Assembly (NCBI RefSeq): GCF_000383875.1 | Contig: NZ_KB912915.1 | Location: forward strand, 174-64,173 | Direction of reading: 5' to 3' | Origin: Caldibacillus debilis DSM 16016 | GTDB taxonomy: Bacteria > Bacillota > Bacilli > Bacillales > Caldibacillaceae | Length of the DNA stretch: 64,000 nucleotides | Shown: in pieces, positions 53,492 to 61,714 of the stretch | How positions within the stretch are numbered: the first letter of the stretch is position 1 | Layout of the letters: every line of letters starts with the position of its first letter | Notes under the pieces: generated by a model | Seen by the model: the letters and a program-made list of their open reading frames with translations, nothing else | Databases searched by the model: none | What the model was told of the DNA's origin: nothing | Made by a program: the position numbers and the translations under genes

Positions 53492-55105
53492 TCAGGTTCC
53501 GGCCTTTATCCCGTCTTCCGCCCCGTAAACGATCTTTCCGCCGATGACCGTGCCGCACACCTCCACATCCAATATTTCTTCGGGGGGGATTTCAAAAATA
53601 TTCTTGTTTAAGATGGTAAAATCCGCGTCATATCCGGGCTTGATTTTTCCTCGCGTCCCCTCCCGCAGACAGGCGCGGGCGCTTCCGGACGTGTACAACG
53701 AAACCGCCTCGAACACGCTCAGCCTTTCCCCGGGATCATACGCCTCATCCGGCCGGTCCGGAAGGGCCCTTGTGACCGCCGCATAAATGCCTTCCATGGG
53801 GTTCACCGGTTCAATCGGCGCATCCGACCCGCCGGCCACGGCCAGCCCGGCTTTCAGCAGCGATTTCCAGGCGTACAGAAGGGGCGACCTTTCCCTGTCG
53901 ACCCGGTCCAAAACCCACGGATAGTCGCTGAGCAGAAAACGGGGCTGAACGTCGATAACCACCGGCAATTTTTTCAACCGTTCCAACAAATCCTCCCGGA
54001 GCACCTGGGCATGGATCAGCCGGTCCCGCATCCCTTCCGGCGCCGGATTTTCCTCCATGGCCTCGATGGCCCATTCCGCGGCCAAATCGCCGATGGCGTG
54101 GATGGCGACCGCCGTGTTCAACTCCCTTGCTTTCCTCACCAGCTCTTTCAATTCCGGCAAGGAATGGACCCCGATCCCGCGATTTGCCGGATCATCTTTG
54201 TACGGTCCGCTCAATAATGCCGTCCGGGAACCGAGGGAGCCGTCGGCGAAAATTTTCATGGCGCCGAACTCCACATTCCCGCCCCCGCGGAGATAGCGGA
54301 AGCCCGCCCGGTGCCATTCGTCGATGACGCCGTGATGCACGAGCAGATGGGCGCGGAAAAGAAATTCCTCTTCCTGCAGCACTTCTTGGAAGGCCCGGTA
54401 TGTATCCCGAAAACTGCCGTAATAGTTCAAATCTTCCGTGTGGACGCCGGTCAACCCGTACCGGCGGCAGGTTTGAACCGCCAATTTCAGCGCCCTTTTC
54501 AAAAAAGGGAGGGAAGGTTTCGGCACGAGCGGCGCGATCAGGTCCAGCGCCGCGTCTTTTAAAACGCCGGTCGGCTCCCCGTTCCTTTTGCCGATCTCCC
54601 CGCCCGGGGGATTTTCCGTCTCCCCGGTAATTCCCGCCAGAGCCAACACTTTCGAATTGACAACGGCCGAATGGCGGCAAATTCTTTTCAAAAGGACCGG
54701 CCGGTCCGGCACGACCCGGTCCAAATCCTCCTTCGTGATCTCCCGGCTGTCGGACCAGGCGTTTTCATTCCATCCTTCGCCGATCAGCCATTCCCCTTCT
54801 TCCAGTCGGGACGCATACTCCTTTATCGTCTGCAAAACTTCCCTTTTGCTCCCGCATCGGGCCAAATCGGGGCGAAGCAAGGACTCGCCGAGCCCGATCA
54901 AGTGGATGTGGCTGTCCACGAAACCGGGGAGCATGGTCTTCCCCCGCAAATCCACCACTTGCCGAACGTCCCGGCCGAAGTCATGAAGCAGATCCTCTTC
55001 CTTTCCAACCCCGAGGATCTTGCCTTCCGACGTAAAAACCGCCTCGACCTTTTCCCCTTCTTTTTCCATCGTATATATATTTCCCTTCGTCCATAATATG
55101 CCCAT
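53492..55105 (-). CDS. ytcJ: Amidohydrolase YtcJ
   Basis: 537 residues, amidohydrolase-3 family (metal-dependent barrel plus beta-sandwich). N-terminal sandwich (TKGNIYTMEKEGEKVEAVFT), metal motif GFVDSHIHLIGLGESL near 60-75, GWNENAW typical of the YtcJ group, later metal/catalytic residues in AIHAIGDLAAEWAIEA and AVAGGSDAPIEPVNPMEGI, and the C-terminal GKIKPGYDADFTILNKNI. Substrate unknown; the family hydrolyses C-N bonds of cyclic or acyl compounds. ATG preceded by GGAGAAATAGGGG. Stands alone. Confidence 0.93.
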   Translation of the reverse strand: MGILWTKGNIYTMEKEGEKVEAVFTSEGKILGVGKEEDLLHDFGRDVRQVVDLRGKTMLPGFVDSHIHLIGLGESLLRPDLARCGSKREVLQTIKEYASRLEEGEWLIGEGWNENAWSDSREITKEDLDRVVPDRPVLLKRICRHSAVVNSKVLALAGITGETENPPGGEIGKRNGEPTGVLKDAALDLIAPLVPKPSLPFLKRALKLAVQTCRRYGLTGVHTEDLNYYGSFRDTYRAFQEVLQEEEFLFRAHLLVHHGVIDEWHRAGFRYLRGGGNVEFGAMKIFADGSLGSRTALLSGPYKDDPANRGIGVHSLPELKELVRKARELNTAVAIHAIGDLAAEWAIEAMEENPAPEGMRDRLIHAQVLREDLLERLKKLPVVIDVQPRFLLSDYPWVLDRVDRERSPLLYAWKSLLKAGLAVAGGSDAPIEPVNPMEGIYAAVTRALPDRPDEAYDPGERLSVFEAVSLYTSGSARACLREGTRGKIKPGYDADFTILNKNIFEIPPEEILDVEVCGTVIGGKIVYGAEDGIKAGT

Positions 55106-55543
55106 CCCCTATTTCTCCTTTCCGGACGTATTTAACAACTTTATTATGATTTTTGTGCTCCGCTTTTTCAATCGTCCGGGAAGTGTTGTGGCGGACACTT
55201 TTATTGCAGGACGCCTTCTCTTTTTGCCTATTGAATGAATTCGTACTGCGAATAATTTTACACATACGACAAGAAAAAGGGTTCCGGTTGTTCGGGTCTT
55301 TCGGAATAAGTTTTTCACCGGCGGCGGCCCGGTCCGGAAAAAGGGAAATCCGGCAGGAAAACCGGGCCCCGCACCGCCCTCCCTTCCGAAAAAATGCATG
55401 TCCGCCGTTACGGCTTTTCCGGAAATTTCCTTTAATAAAAAATAAAAGACGGGTTATTGGGGAAAATTTTAAGATAGAAGAAAAAGATGGAAGGCGAGCG
55501 GGGGTTTCCGTTAAACATTCCGGCCTTTTCCGCCCAAGATTAA
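55106..55543. other. Spacer sspA-ytcJ, nothing recognised
   Basis: About 440 bp, mixed AT- and GC-rich, with no gene. The AT-rich part near 55130-55260 probably holds the ytcJ promoter, but no clear hexamer pair is seen. Confidence 0.4.
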
Positions 55544-55566
55544 GGGGGCCCCTCAGGAAGGCCCCC
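55544..55566 (-). terminator. Terminator after sspA
   Basis: GGGGGCC (55544-55550) and GGCCCCC (55560-55566), with a 9-nt loop. The minus-strand tail is TTAATCTTGG, a weak T tract. 18 bp past the stop. Confidence 0.6.
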
Positions 55567-55583
55567 AAAGCCAAGCGCTATAT

Positions 55584-55790
55584 TTATTGTGAAACTCTGC
55601 CATTTAATTGTTGTTGAGCGATTTGAACGAGCCGTTTCGTGATTTCGCCGCCGACAGAACCGTTCGCGCGGGAGGTTGTGTCAGCGCCCAAATTCACCCC
55701 AAATTCTTGGGCGATTTCGTATTTCATTTGTTCAAGGGCTTTTTCCACGCCGGGAACAAGCAATTGGTTGCTGTTATTGTTACGAGCCAT
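55584..55790 (-). CDS. sspA: Alpha/beta-type small acid-soluble spore protein
   Basis: 68 residues that coat spore DNA, forcing an A-like form and protecting against UV and hydrolysis. Matches the family: [20 protein letters not shown] contains the first DNA-contacting helix and the germination-protease site (E-I in YEIAQEFGV); [20 protein letters not shown] leads into the second helix. AAGGAGGTGAG precedes the ATG. A SigG-type promoter lies just upstream, as expected for forespore expression. Confidence 0.96.
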   Translation of the reverse strand: MARNNNSNQLLVPGVEKALEQMKYEIAQEFGVNLGADTTSRANGSVGGEITKRLVQIAQQQLNGRVSQ

Positions 55791-55813
55791 TTCATCTCAC
55801 CTCCTTGTACCAA

Positions 55814-55842
55814 TAGAATGCGTAAAATCCATGGATTCATGC
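55814..55842 (-). promoter_or_regulatory. SigG-type promoter of sspA
   Basis: On the minus strand GCATG (55838-55842), 17 bp, CATTCTA (55814-55820). Fits the forespore SigG consensus GHATR-N17/18-CATNHTA. About 24 bp before the start codon. Confidence 0.7.
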
Positions 55843-55882
55843 GGGAAAAAGCCAGGTAAATAATTACAAGGCTGGCTCCAGC

Positions 55883-56109
55883 AAAAAAAAAAGCCGGCCT
55901 TCCGGCCGCCGGCTAATGAAGAAGATAGGGAACATCCTTTTTCCGGAAAAAAGCTTTTCCGCCGGCGAATCCGAAAACCGGGCATGGGTGTCATCCGCGT
56001 CCGGAAGATGCGGTTCGGAAGGATGGCGGTAAAACCGCAGCCCGAAGGCCGCGGGACCGGTCACCGAAAAAAACTTGGACGGCATAACTAACACCAAAAG
56101 GTTAGTTAT
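55883..56109 (-). ncRNA. Candidate small RNA between thiI and sspA
   Basis: A strong terminator at 55883-55914 (AGCCGGC/GCCGGCT stem, then ten T on the minus strand) has no gene immediately upstream: thiI already has its own terminator at 56254. A promoter-like pair TTGACC-N16-TATGGA (56138-56143, 56116-56121) would start a transcript near 56109. That RNA of about 225 nt would begin with a perfect 10-bp hairpin (CATAACTAAC-N8-GTTAGTTATG, 56083-56110). A weak frame inside runs past the terminator stem and has no ribosome site, so the product is more likely RNA. Similarity to known RNAs was not recognised. Confidence 0.4.
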
Positions 56110-56110
56110 G
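56083..56110. promoter_or_regulatory. Perfect inverted repeat CATAACTAAC-N8-GTTAGTTATG
   Basis: A 10-bp dyad with an 8-bp spacer located at the predicted start of the orphan transcript. It has the shape of an operator for a dimeric regulator (MarR/TetR/PadR type), or it could be a 5' stabilising hairpin of the RNA. Confidence 0.5.
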
Positions 56111-56253
56111 TCCCATCCATATCTTTTCCGCTGAACAGGTCAAACAATGGAGATTTAAACGAGATCCTAATTTTTATTTAAGTCAAGACGCATAAACACC
56201 AACCATCATCAATAATACCCTTTCACTGCTTGGTGCTAGTAATTCCGTCCAAG

Positions 56254-56284
56254 AAAAAAAAGCGCCCGCGCCCCGGCGGCGCGG
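56254..56284 (-). terminator. Terminator after thiI
   Basis: CCGCGCC (56266-56272) and GGCGCGG (56278-56284), then GCGC and eight T on the minus strand. 20 bp past thiI. Confidence 0.85.
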
Positions 56285-56303
56285 ACAATCCCGTTCGGTT
56301 GTT

Positions 56304-57515
56304 TTAAAACAGCTCCTGGAAGGCCGTCTTTTCGGCCGGTTCTTCGCCGGAAGAGACGACGATCGTCTCGATCCCTGCCAATGCCTTTTCCATCAATGCC
56401 CGGTAATCAAACAAGGTTTCATATTCATTCGCCTTTTCCCGCGTCGGCTTCGTTTTCGGCTGGGCGGGCGCAAAAATTGTGCAGCAGTCTTCATAGGGCA
56501 GGATGGAAATATCGTGGGTGCCGATTTCCTTGGCAATTTGGATAATTTCCAATTTATCCATGGCGACGAGCGGCCGGAGCACGGGGGTGTCGGTCACCTC
56601 ATTGATGGTGAACATGCTTTCCAGCGTCTGGCTGGCCACCTGGCCGAGGCTCTCGCCGTTCACGATCGCCAGCCCCCCTTGTTTTTTCCGGATCTCGTCG
56701 GTCAACCGGAGCATCATCCGGCGGGTGATCGTCATGGAATAATTGTTCGGGACCTTCTGATGGATCGTTTGCTGGATCTCCGTAAAGGGAACGATATGCA
56801 GCGGGATTTCCCCGCAGATCTCCGCCAGTTTTTTGCAGATGTCGATCACCTTTTGTTTGGACCGTTCGCTGGTGAAGGGCGGGCTGTAAAAATGGACCGC
56901 CTCGATTTTTAATCCCCTTTTCATCGCCAGATAGCCGGCGACGGGGCTGTCGATGCCCCCCGACAGCATGAGCATCCCTTTTCCGCTTGAACCGACCGGG
57001 AGCCCGCCGGCCCCTTTGATGACTTCGCAGGTGACGTAAATCGCTTCCTGGCGGACTTCCACCTGCAAGTCAAAATCGGGATGGTGCACATCCACCGTTA
57101 AGCCGGGGATCTGGTTCAGCAGATAGGTGCCCAGCGTGCGGTTGATTTGGTCGGAAGTGTAGGGGAAGGTCTTATCCGCCCGTTTGGCGGAAACCTTGAA
57201 GGTCTTTCCCGAAGCATCGAGATCGAGGAACAACCGTTTGGCGCTTTCCTTCAATCGCTCCATGTCCTTTTCCAACTTGATGACCGGGCTGAAGGAATGG
57301 ATGCCGAACACCTTTTTCAGTCTTTCCTTGACTTCCCCCATATTTTCTTCGTTCAACAAAATATGCATGCGGTCCCTTTTCGCTTGGATTTCGATGTTAG
57401 GGAAATCTTCCAACGCCCGGCGGACGTTTTTCCGCAGCTGGTCCACAAATATTTTTCGGTTTTTCCCTTTTAAGGACATTTCTCCGTAGCGGACTAAAAT
57501 TTGATCGTAAATCAT
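56304..57515 (-). CDS. thiI: tRNA 4-thiouridine sulfurtransferase
   Basis: Activates U8 of tRNA with ATP and transfers persulfide sulfur to give 4-thiouridine. 403 residues: N-terminal ferredoxin-like and THUMP domains (YDQILVRYGEMSLKGKNRKI; about 1-165), then a PP-loop pyrophosphatase domain with MLSGGIDSPVAGYLAMKRG near 180. No C-terminal rhodanese domain, as normal for Bacillus; Cys residues in YEDCCTIFAP are in the place where disulfide chemistry could occur. The ATG overlaps the iscS stop by 4 bp, so sulfur donor and acceptor are made together. Confidence 0.96.
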   Translation of the reverse strand: MIYDQILVRYGEMSLKGKNRKIFVDQLRKNVRRALEDFPNIEIQAKRDRMHILLNEENMGEVKERLKKVFGIHSFSPVIKLEKDMERLKESAKRLFLDLDASGKTFKVSAKRADKTFPYTSDQINRTLGTYLLNQIPGLTVDVHHPDFDLQVEVRQEAIYVTCEVIKGAGGLPVGSSGKGMLMLSGGIDSPVAGYLAMKRGLKIEAVHFYSPPFTSERSKQKVIDICKKLAEICGEIPLHIVPFTEIQQTIHQKVPNNYSMTITRRMMLRLTDEIRKKQGGLAIVNGESLGQVASQTLESMFTINEVTDTPVLRPLVAMDKLEIIQIAKEIGTHDISILPYEDCCTIFAPAQPKTKPTREKANEYETLFDYRALMEKALAGIETIVVSSGEEPAEKTAFQELF

Positions 57516-58663
57516 CGTTTACCCCTCATCACTTTTTGTAAAGATTCGATCGTTTCTTTTATCGTTTCGGCCGCAATCCGGATTTCTTCCATCGTGTTCG
57601 TGTAGGACAGGCTGATCCTTAAAGCGGATTGGGCCAGCTCCTTCGGGACGCCCATGGCCAGGAGCGTCCGGCTCGGCTTTTCCAGTTTGGAGGAACAGGC
57701 GCTCGTCGTCGACACGTAAATCCCCCGTTCTTCCAAGGCATGAACGAGGACTTCCCCCTTCATGCCACGAACGGAAAAATTGACGATGTTCGGGGAGGCG
57801 CCCTCCCTCCTTGAATGAACGGTCACTTGCGGGATCTTTTCCAGTTCGTCGAGCAAATAATGCTTCATCTCCAACAAATTGCCCCGTTCCGCGGCCATTT
57901 TTTCCATTTCCAGGCGCAGCGCCTTGGCCATGGCCACGATCCCGGCGACATTTTCCGTGCCGCTCCTCAACCCCTTTTCCTGATTCCCGCCGGCCAAAAG
58001 GGGGGAAAGCCGGATTCCCTCCCGGACAAATAAGGCCCCTGTTCCCTTCAGGCCGTGGAATTTATGGGCGGATACCGTCGCCAAATCGATGTTGGCCTTT
58101 CGGAAATCGACCGGCGTTTTTCCGATGGCCTGGACACAATCCACGTGGAAAAAGATCTTCGGGTAATTTTGCAGCAGGCGGCCGATCGCTTCAATCGGCT
58201 GGACAGCGCCGACCTCGTTGTTCGTATGCATGACGGAAACGAGAATCGTATCGTCCCGGATCGCCCTTTCCACGTCGGATACCCGGACGGCCCCATCGGA
58301 TCCGACGGGCAGATAGGTGACATCGAAACCGAGCCCTTCCAGCTGCCGGCAGGTTTCATAGACGGACGGATGCTCGACGGAAGTCGTAATAATATGTTTC
58401 CCCCGTTTCCGGTATTCGAATGCGATCCCTTTAATCGCCGTATTATTCCCTTCCGTTCCGCCCGACGTGAAAAAAATTTCTTTATCTTTCACGCCCAAGA
58501 GTTCCGCCAGCTGCCTCCGCGATTCATTCAACAATTTTTCCGCCTCCAGGCCGATGCCGTGAAGGGAGGATGGATTTCCGAAAAACTGGCGGGATACCTT
58601 CACGAAGGCGTCAACCACTTCGCGGTATGGTTCGGTTGTGGCGCTGTTATCGAGATAGATCAT
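57512..58663 (-). CDS. iscS: Cysteine desulfurase (NifZ/IscS type)
   Basis: PLP enzyme that moves sulfur from cysteine to a persulfide. 383 residues from the ATG of MIYLDNSATTEPYREVV; an ATG three codons earlier abuts the ribosome site, and a longer extension is unrelated. Lys201 (SAHKFHGLKGTG) binds PLP, His98 region SVEHPSVYET, and the active Cys323 lies in STTSACSSKLEKPS, a long flexible loop. Translationally coupled to thiI, so its main client is tRNA thiolation. B. subtilis has braB between this gene and ezrA; here it is absent. Confidence 0.95.
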   Translation of the reverse strand: MIYLDNSATTEPYREVVDAFVKVSRQFFGNPSSLHGIGLEAEKLLNESRRQLAELLGVKDKEIFFTSGGTEGNNTAIKGIAFEYRKRGKHIITTSVEHPSVYETCRQLEGLGFDVTYLPVGSDGAVRVSDVERAIRDDTILVSVMHTNNEVGAVQPIEAIGRLLQNYPKIFFHVDCVQAIGKTPVDFRKANIDLATVSAHKFHGLKGTGALFVREGIRLSPLLAGGNQEKGLRSGTENVAGIVAMAKALRLEMEKMAAERGNLLEMKHYLLDELEKIPQVTVHSRREGASPNIVNFSVRGMKGEVLVHALEERGIYVSTTSACSSKLEKPSRTLLAMGVPKELAQSALRISLSYTNTMEEIRIAAETIKETIESLQKVMRGKR

Positions 58664-58740
58664 CCAAATCATCCTTTTCCAAGGAAATGAACCGTCGCAA
58701 CGGCCGTGCGGGTCCGGCCGCACGACGAACCATTTGTTCA

Positions 58741-58769
58741 AAAAAAAAGTATATCAAAGAGATATACTT
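58741..58769 (-). terminator. Terminator after ezrA
   Basis: AAGTATATC (58747-58755) and GATATACTT (58761-58769), loop AAAGA, then T8 on the minus strand. It separates ezrA from iscS-thiI. Confidence 0.85.
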
Positions 58770-58772
58770 CAA

Positions 58773-58866
58773 ACAATTCTTGTGACTGTTTCATCAAGGA
58801 AGGAGATGGGGAAAGCGGGGAATCGGCCCCCAAACGGAACAATTATTGCGACTGTTCATTCAGGAG
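58773..58866. repeat. Partial duplication of the ezrA 3' end
   Basis: ACAATTCTTGTGACTGTTTC (58773 on) resembles ACAATTATTGCGACTGTTCA (58839 on), which spans the ezrA stop and its last codons. About 27 bp with several changes, offset 66 bp. Likely an old short duplication. Confidence 0.5.
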
Positions 58867-60537
58867 GGCTTCAATCTTTTTCAGCGCGCCCGGCTCCACC
58901 TTTTCGACGGCCGCCGCCGCTTGTTCGAGGGCCGCGGCATAATCGTAGCTGCGGAAGGCCTTCTCGGCCTCGAGCAATTTTTCCCGGACAAAGGGATACC
59001 GGGTTCTGTACCGGTTCCCGTATTGAATAATTTTTTCCACGAGGAAGGCGTTTTCCAGCATTTCTTCGACCTTGTCATGCATGTACGTGACATTTTCTTC
59101 CGCCTTCGCCAGCGATGCGCGGACCGCCTCCATCGATAAAGGTTTCTGCTCGAGATGGCGGAGGCATTCCTGGACCGCCTCGAAGGAGGAATAAAGCAGC
59201 GCCTCGATGTCCTGGGGAACGCCCGGGATGGCGCTCCGGTTGATCATCAGGCGCGATTCGACCACCTTGTTTTTCAGTTCCTGGATCCTTTGGCGCGCCT
59301 CCAGTTCATCCTTCCGCAGGGATTGCAGCTTTTCCAGATATTCCTTTTGTTTTTCTTCCAATTGCTTCATTTCCTCTGAAATTTCTTCCAGTTTTTCTTT
59401 CAAGATGGAGTAGGCCGTGTTCTCCGTCCCATTCGGCGTAAGCAGCAAGGAAAGGGTCTTTTTCATTTGTTCGATTTTTTTATCCATTTCGGCGACAAAT
59501 TCCGTTTCCTTTTCGGGCAGCTGATAGCTGATCTGCACGCTGCGGACTTCTTCCTGCAATCGATCGTTGACGTTTTTTATTGTGTCCATTTCTTGCCGGA
59601 TCTTTTCCTTGTTTTGCTGCACAAAAAGTTTGGAAGAAACTTCCTTTTCCAAAAGGTCGTACAACAGGTTCAGGCTTTCTTTTGCGTCTTCCAAACCTTT
59701 GCTGACTTCTTCGGTCTCGGCTTGTTCCAGGTATTCCCGGTAGCGGCTGATCTGATCTTCAATGCGGCGGATTTCCTTTTCCAGTCCGAGGTGTTCCAAA
59801 TTATAGCCTTGCTTGCGCATTTCGGCGGATCCGTCGACGATCTCCTTGATCTGCCCGGGGATGACGTGCAGGCATTCTTCGAGGAGAAGGGGGATCTTTT
59901 TCATATTCTCGTCCAGTCGCTCCAATTTTTCCTTCAATTCCAGCACGATTTCCCTGGCATTCAAATAATTGCCCTGATCGGTTTCTTCTTCAAATCGGGC
60001 GAACAGATGCCCGGCGGCCTCCAGCTCCCCTTCCAGCCTGGCGGCGGCTTTTCCGAAGGAATGGCGGTTGGCGAGCAATTCTTTCTTCAATTTTTTATAT
60101 AATTGCTCCAACCGGGCAATATCTTCCCGGTTTTTTTTCTCGCTGCCGATCAATTCGTTTAATTCCGCCAGCATCGACTCCATCTTTTCTTCCGTGCTTT
60201 TCAGCGTCCTTTCAATCTTGGCCAGCACTTCCTTCGCCTTGGAAAAACGGTATTTGCTGACGCAGTCCTCCGCATCGTACAACCATTCTTCCACATCCGG
60301 CAAATCCCCGGTCACGATATTGTCCCAGGTTTTCCGCCATTGTTCAAAATATTCTTCCGCCTGTCCGTGCATTTTCAATTGTTTGATTTTGGCGATCTCG
60401 TCGAGAACGGGGCGGTTCATGATTTCAATTTTCCAGGCCTCCAGCCGGTCGATTTCCTGGTAATAATTTCGTTTTACGAAAAATCCGATCAGGATGAGCA
60501 CGGCCGCGATCAATACAATCCCGATAACATATTCCAT
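58843..60537 (-). CDS. ezrA: Septation ring formation regulator EzrA
   Basis: Membrane-anchored spectrin-like protein that restrains FtsZ ring formation to midcell and links division with wall synthesis. 564 residues (B. subtilis 562). N-terminal helix YVIGIVLIAAVLILIGFFV with the N-terminus outside, then RNYYQEIDRLEAWKIEIMNR and long coiled-coil repeats of the cytoplasmic arch. Near the C-terminus AFRSYDYAAALEQAAAAVEK fits the family QNR-type patch region (YGNRYRTRYP). ATG 60537 has GGGGTG upstream; extra in-frame codons are not family-like. A possible extended -10 (TGGTATCAT) lies at 60593. Confidence 0.94.
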   Translation of the reverse strand: MEYVIGIVLIAAVLILIGFFVKRNYYQEIDRLEAWKIEIMNRPVLDEIAKIKQLKMHGQAEEYFEQWRKTWDNIVTGDLPDVEEWLYDAEDCVSKYRFSKAKEVLAKIERTLKSTEEKMESMLAELNELIGSEKKNREDIARLEQLYKKLKKELLANRHSFGKAAARLEGELEAAGHLFARFEEETDQGNYLNAREIVLELKEKLERLDENMKKIPLLLEECLHVIPGQIKEIVDGSAEMRKQGYNLEHLGLEKEIRRIEDQISRYREYLEQAETEEVSKGLEDAKESLNLLYDLLEKEVSSKLFVQQNKEKIRQEMDTIKNVNDRLQEEVRSVQISYQLPEKETEFVAEMDKKIEQMKKTLSLLLTPNGTENTAYSILKEKLEEISEEMKQLEEKQKEYLEKLQSLRKDELEARQRIQELKNKVVESRLMINRSAIPGVPQDIEALLYSSFEAVQECLRHLEQKPLSMEAVRASLAKAEENVTYMHDKVEEMLENAFLVEKIIQYGNRYRTRYPFVREKLLEAEKAFRSYDYAAALEQAAAAVEKVEPGALKKIEALLNEQSQ

Positions 60538-60760
60538 TTCCAGCACCCCTGTCCCTTGCAAGAAAGCGAAAAAAGAATCTCCCAATGCTTATATGATACC
60601 ATGTCCGGGAACGTTTTGGGACAAATTCTTGCCTCTTTCGCATTTTTTGTTTTTTCTTTTCCATCCATTATGTATTATAATAAAGTATCACATCCTTTCC
60701 ATCGGAACCGGAACCGTTTTTGTGAAAATTCCAATCCTGGCCGTAAAGGAGCGGATGCCC

Positions 60761-61243
60761 GTGTTTCAAGTCGTGGAATACAAAGGCACGAAGGAAGAAA
60801 ATTACCTTCTTTTAATCAAACAGCTGAAGGCCCTCGTCGAAGACGAGGAAAACCGGATCGCGAACTTGAGCAACGCCAGCGCCCTTTTGAATCAGTTTTT
60901 GACGGATATCAACTGGGTGGGCTTTTACTTGCTGGAGAAGGATGAACTGGTCCTCGGCCCGTTCCAGGGTCTCCCCGCGTGCGTGCGCATCCCCGTGGGC
61001 AAAGGGGTGTGCGGGACGGCCGCCCGGGTAAGGAAAGCGATCCGGGTCCCGGATGTGGAACAGTTCCCCGGCCATATCGCCTGCGACGCAAGAAGCCGTT
61101 CGGAAATCGTCTTGCCGCTGATCGCCGACGGAGAGCTGATCGGCGTGCTGGATATCGACAGCCCGTTGAAGGACCGCTTCGACGAAACGGATGAAAAATA
61201 TTTGCAAATGTTCGCCGACGTCCTCGCCCAATATGTGAAATAA
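60761..61243 (+). CDS. ytsP: Free methionine-(R)-sulfoxide reductase (GAF domain, YtsP)
   Basis: Reduces free L-methionine-(R)-sulfoxide in oxidative-stress repair. 160 residues, one GAF domain with the three family cysteines: Cys74 in GLPACVRIP, Cys84 in GKGVCGTA and Cys108 in HIACDARSRSEIV. I chose GTG 60761 (AAAGGAG nine bases upstream; product begins MFQVVEYKG like other YtsP) over ATG 60755, which is only three bases from the ribosome site. TATAAT at 60676-60681 is a likely -10. Divergent from ezrA. Confidence 0.93.
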   Translation: MFQVVEYKGTKEENYLLLIKQLKALVEDEENRIANLSNASALLNQFLTDINWVGFYLLEKDELVLGPFQGLPACVRIPVGKGVCGTAARVRKAIRVPDVEQFPGHIACDARSRSEIVLPLIADGELIGVLDIDSPLKDRFDETDEKYLQMFADVLAQYVK

Positions 61244-61714
61244 GCCGTTAAAGCGGCGGCGACCGGTCACGGCAGCCGGCCCGAAAAAGCGGGCCATTCC
61301 GTATTTCATTTTGAACCAAAATCACAGGGACGGGCTCTGGCATCGGCGGATCCGTCTGTTGGGCGATCCATGAAAAAAAGCCTATGAAGCTTGGGCCTTT
61401 TTCCGGCATTCGCCGGGGAAAGGCCGTTCGTTTTTTTGGAAGCCGGCGGGGATTGCAAAGGATCGCACCCCTGGCGTGCCCGATATTATCCTTCCCCGTC
61501 GGCCTCGGACAAACTTTACCGGCCGGATGGAGAGAAAGCGGCTTCCCATGCGGCCGATTTTTTCGCCAGAAAAAATCCCCTCCCTGGCAGACCGATCGCT
61601 TTTTGGCCGGCCCGCCCGGAGGGGATGCTGCCCGTTTTTCGCGCAATCGAACAGGATGGAAAGGTGACATTTTGGTTTGATGTCCGCAAGGGAAGCCCGC
61701 CGTTTGCCGCATTT
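61244..61714. other. Spacer between convergent ytsP and dgcP
   Basis: About 470 bp, GC-rich. A loose A7/T5-flanked hairpin near 61374-61404 may be a weak terminator. No gene. Confidence 0.4.

Noticed and set aside
55864-56097. A 77-codon frame in the candidate small RNA region
   Set aside because: It runs through the terminator hairpin, lacks a ribosome site and begins inside the inverted repeat; treated as non-coding.
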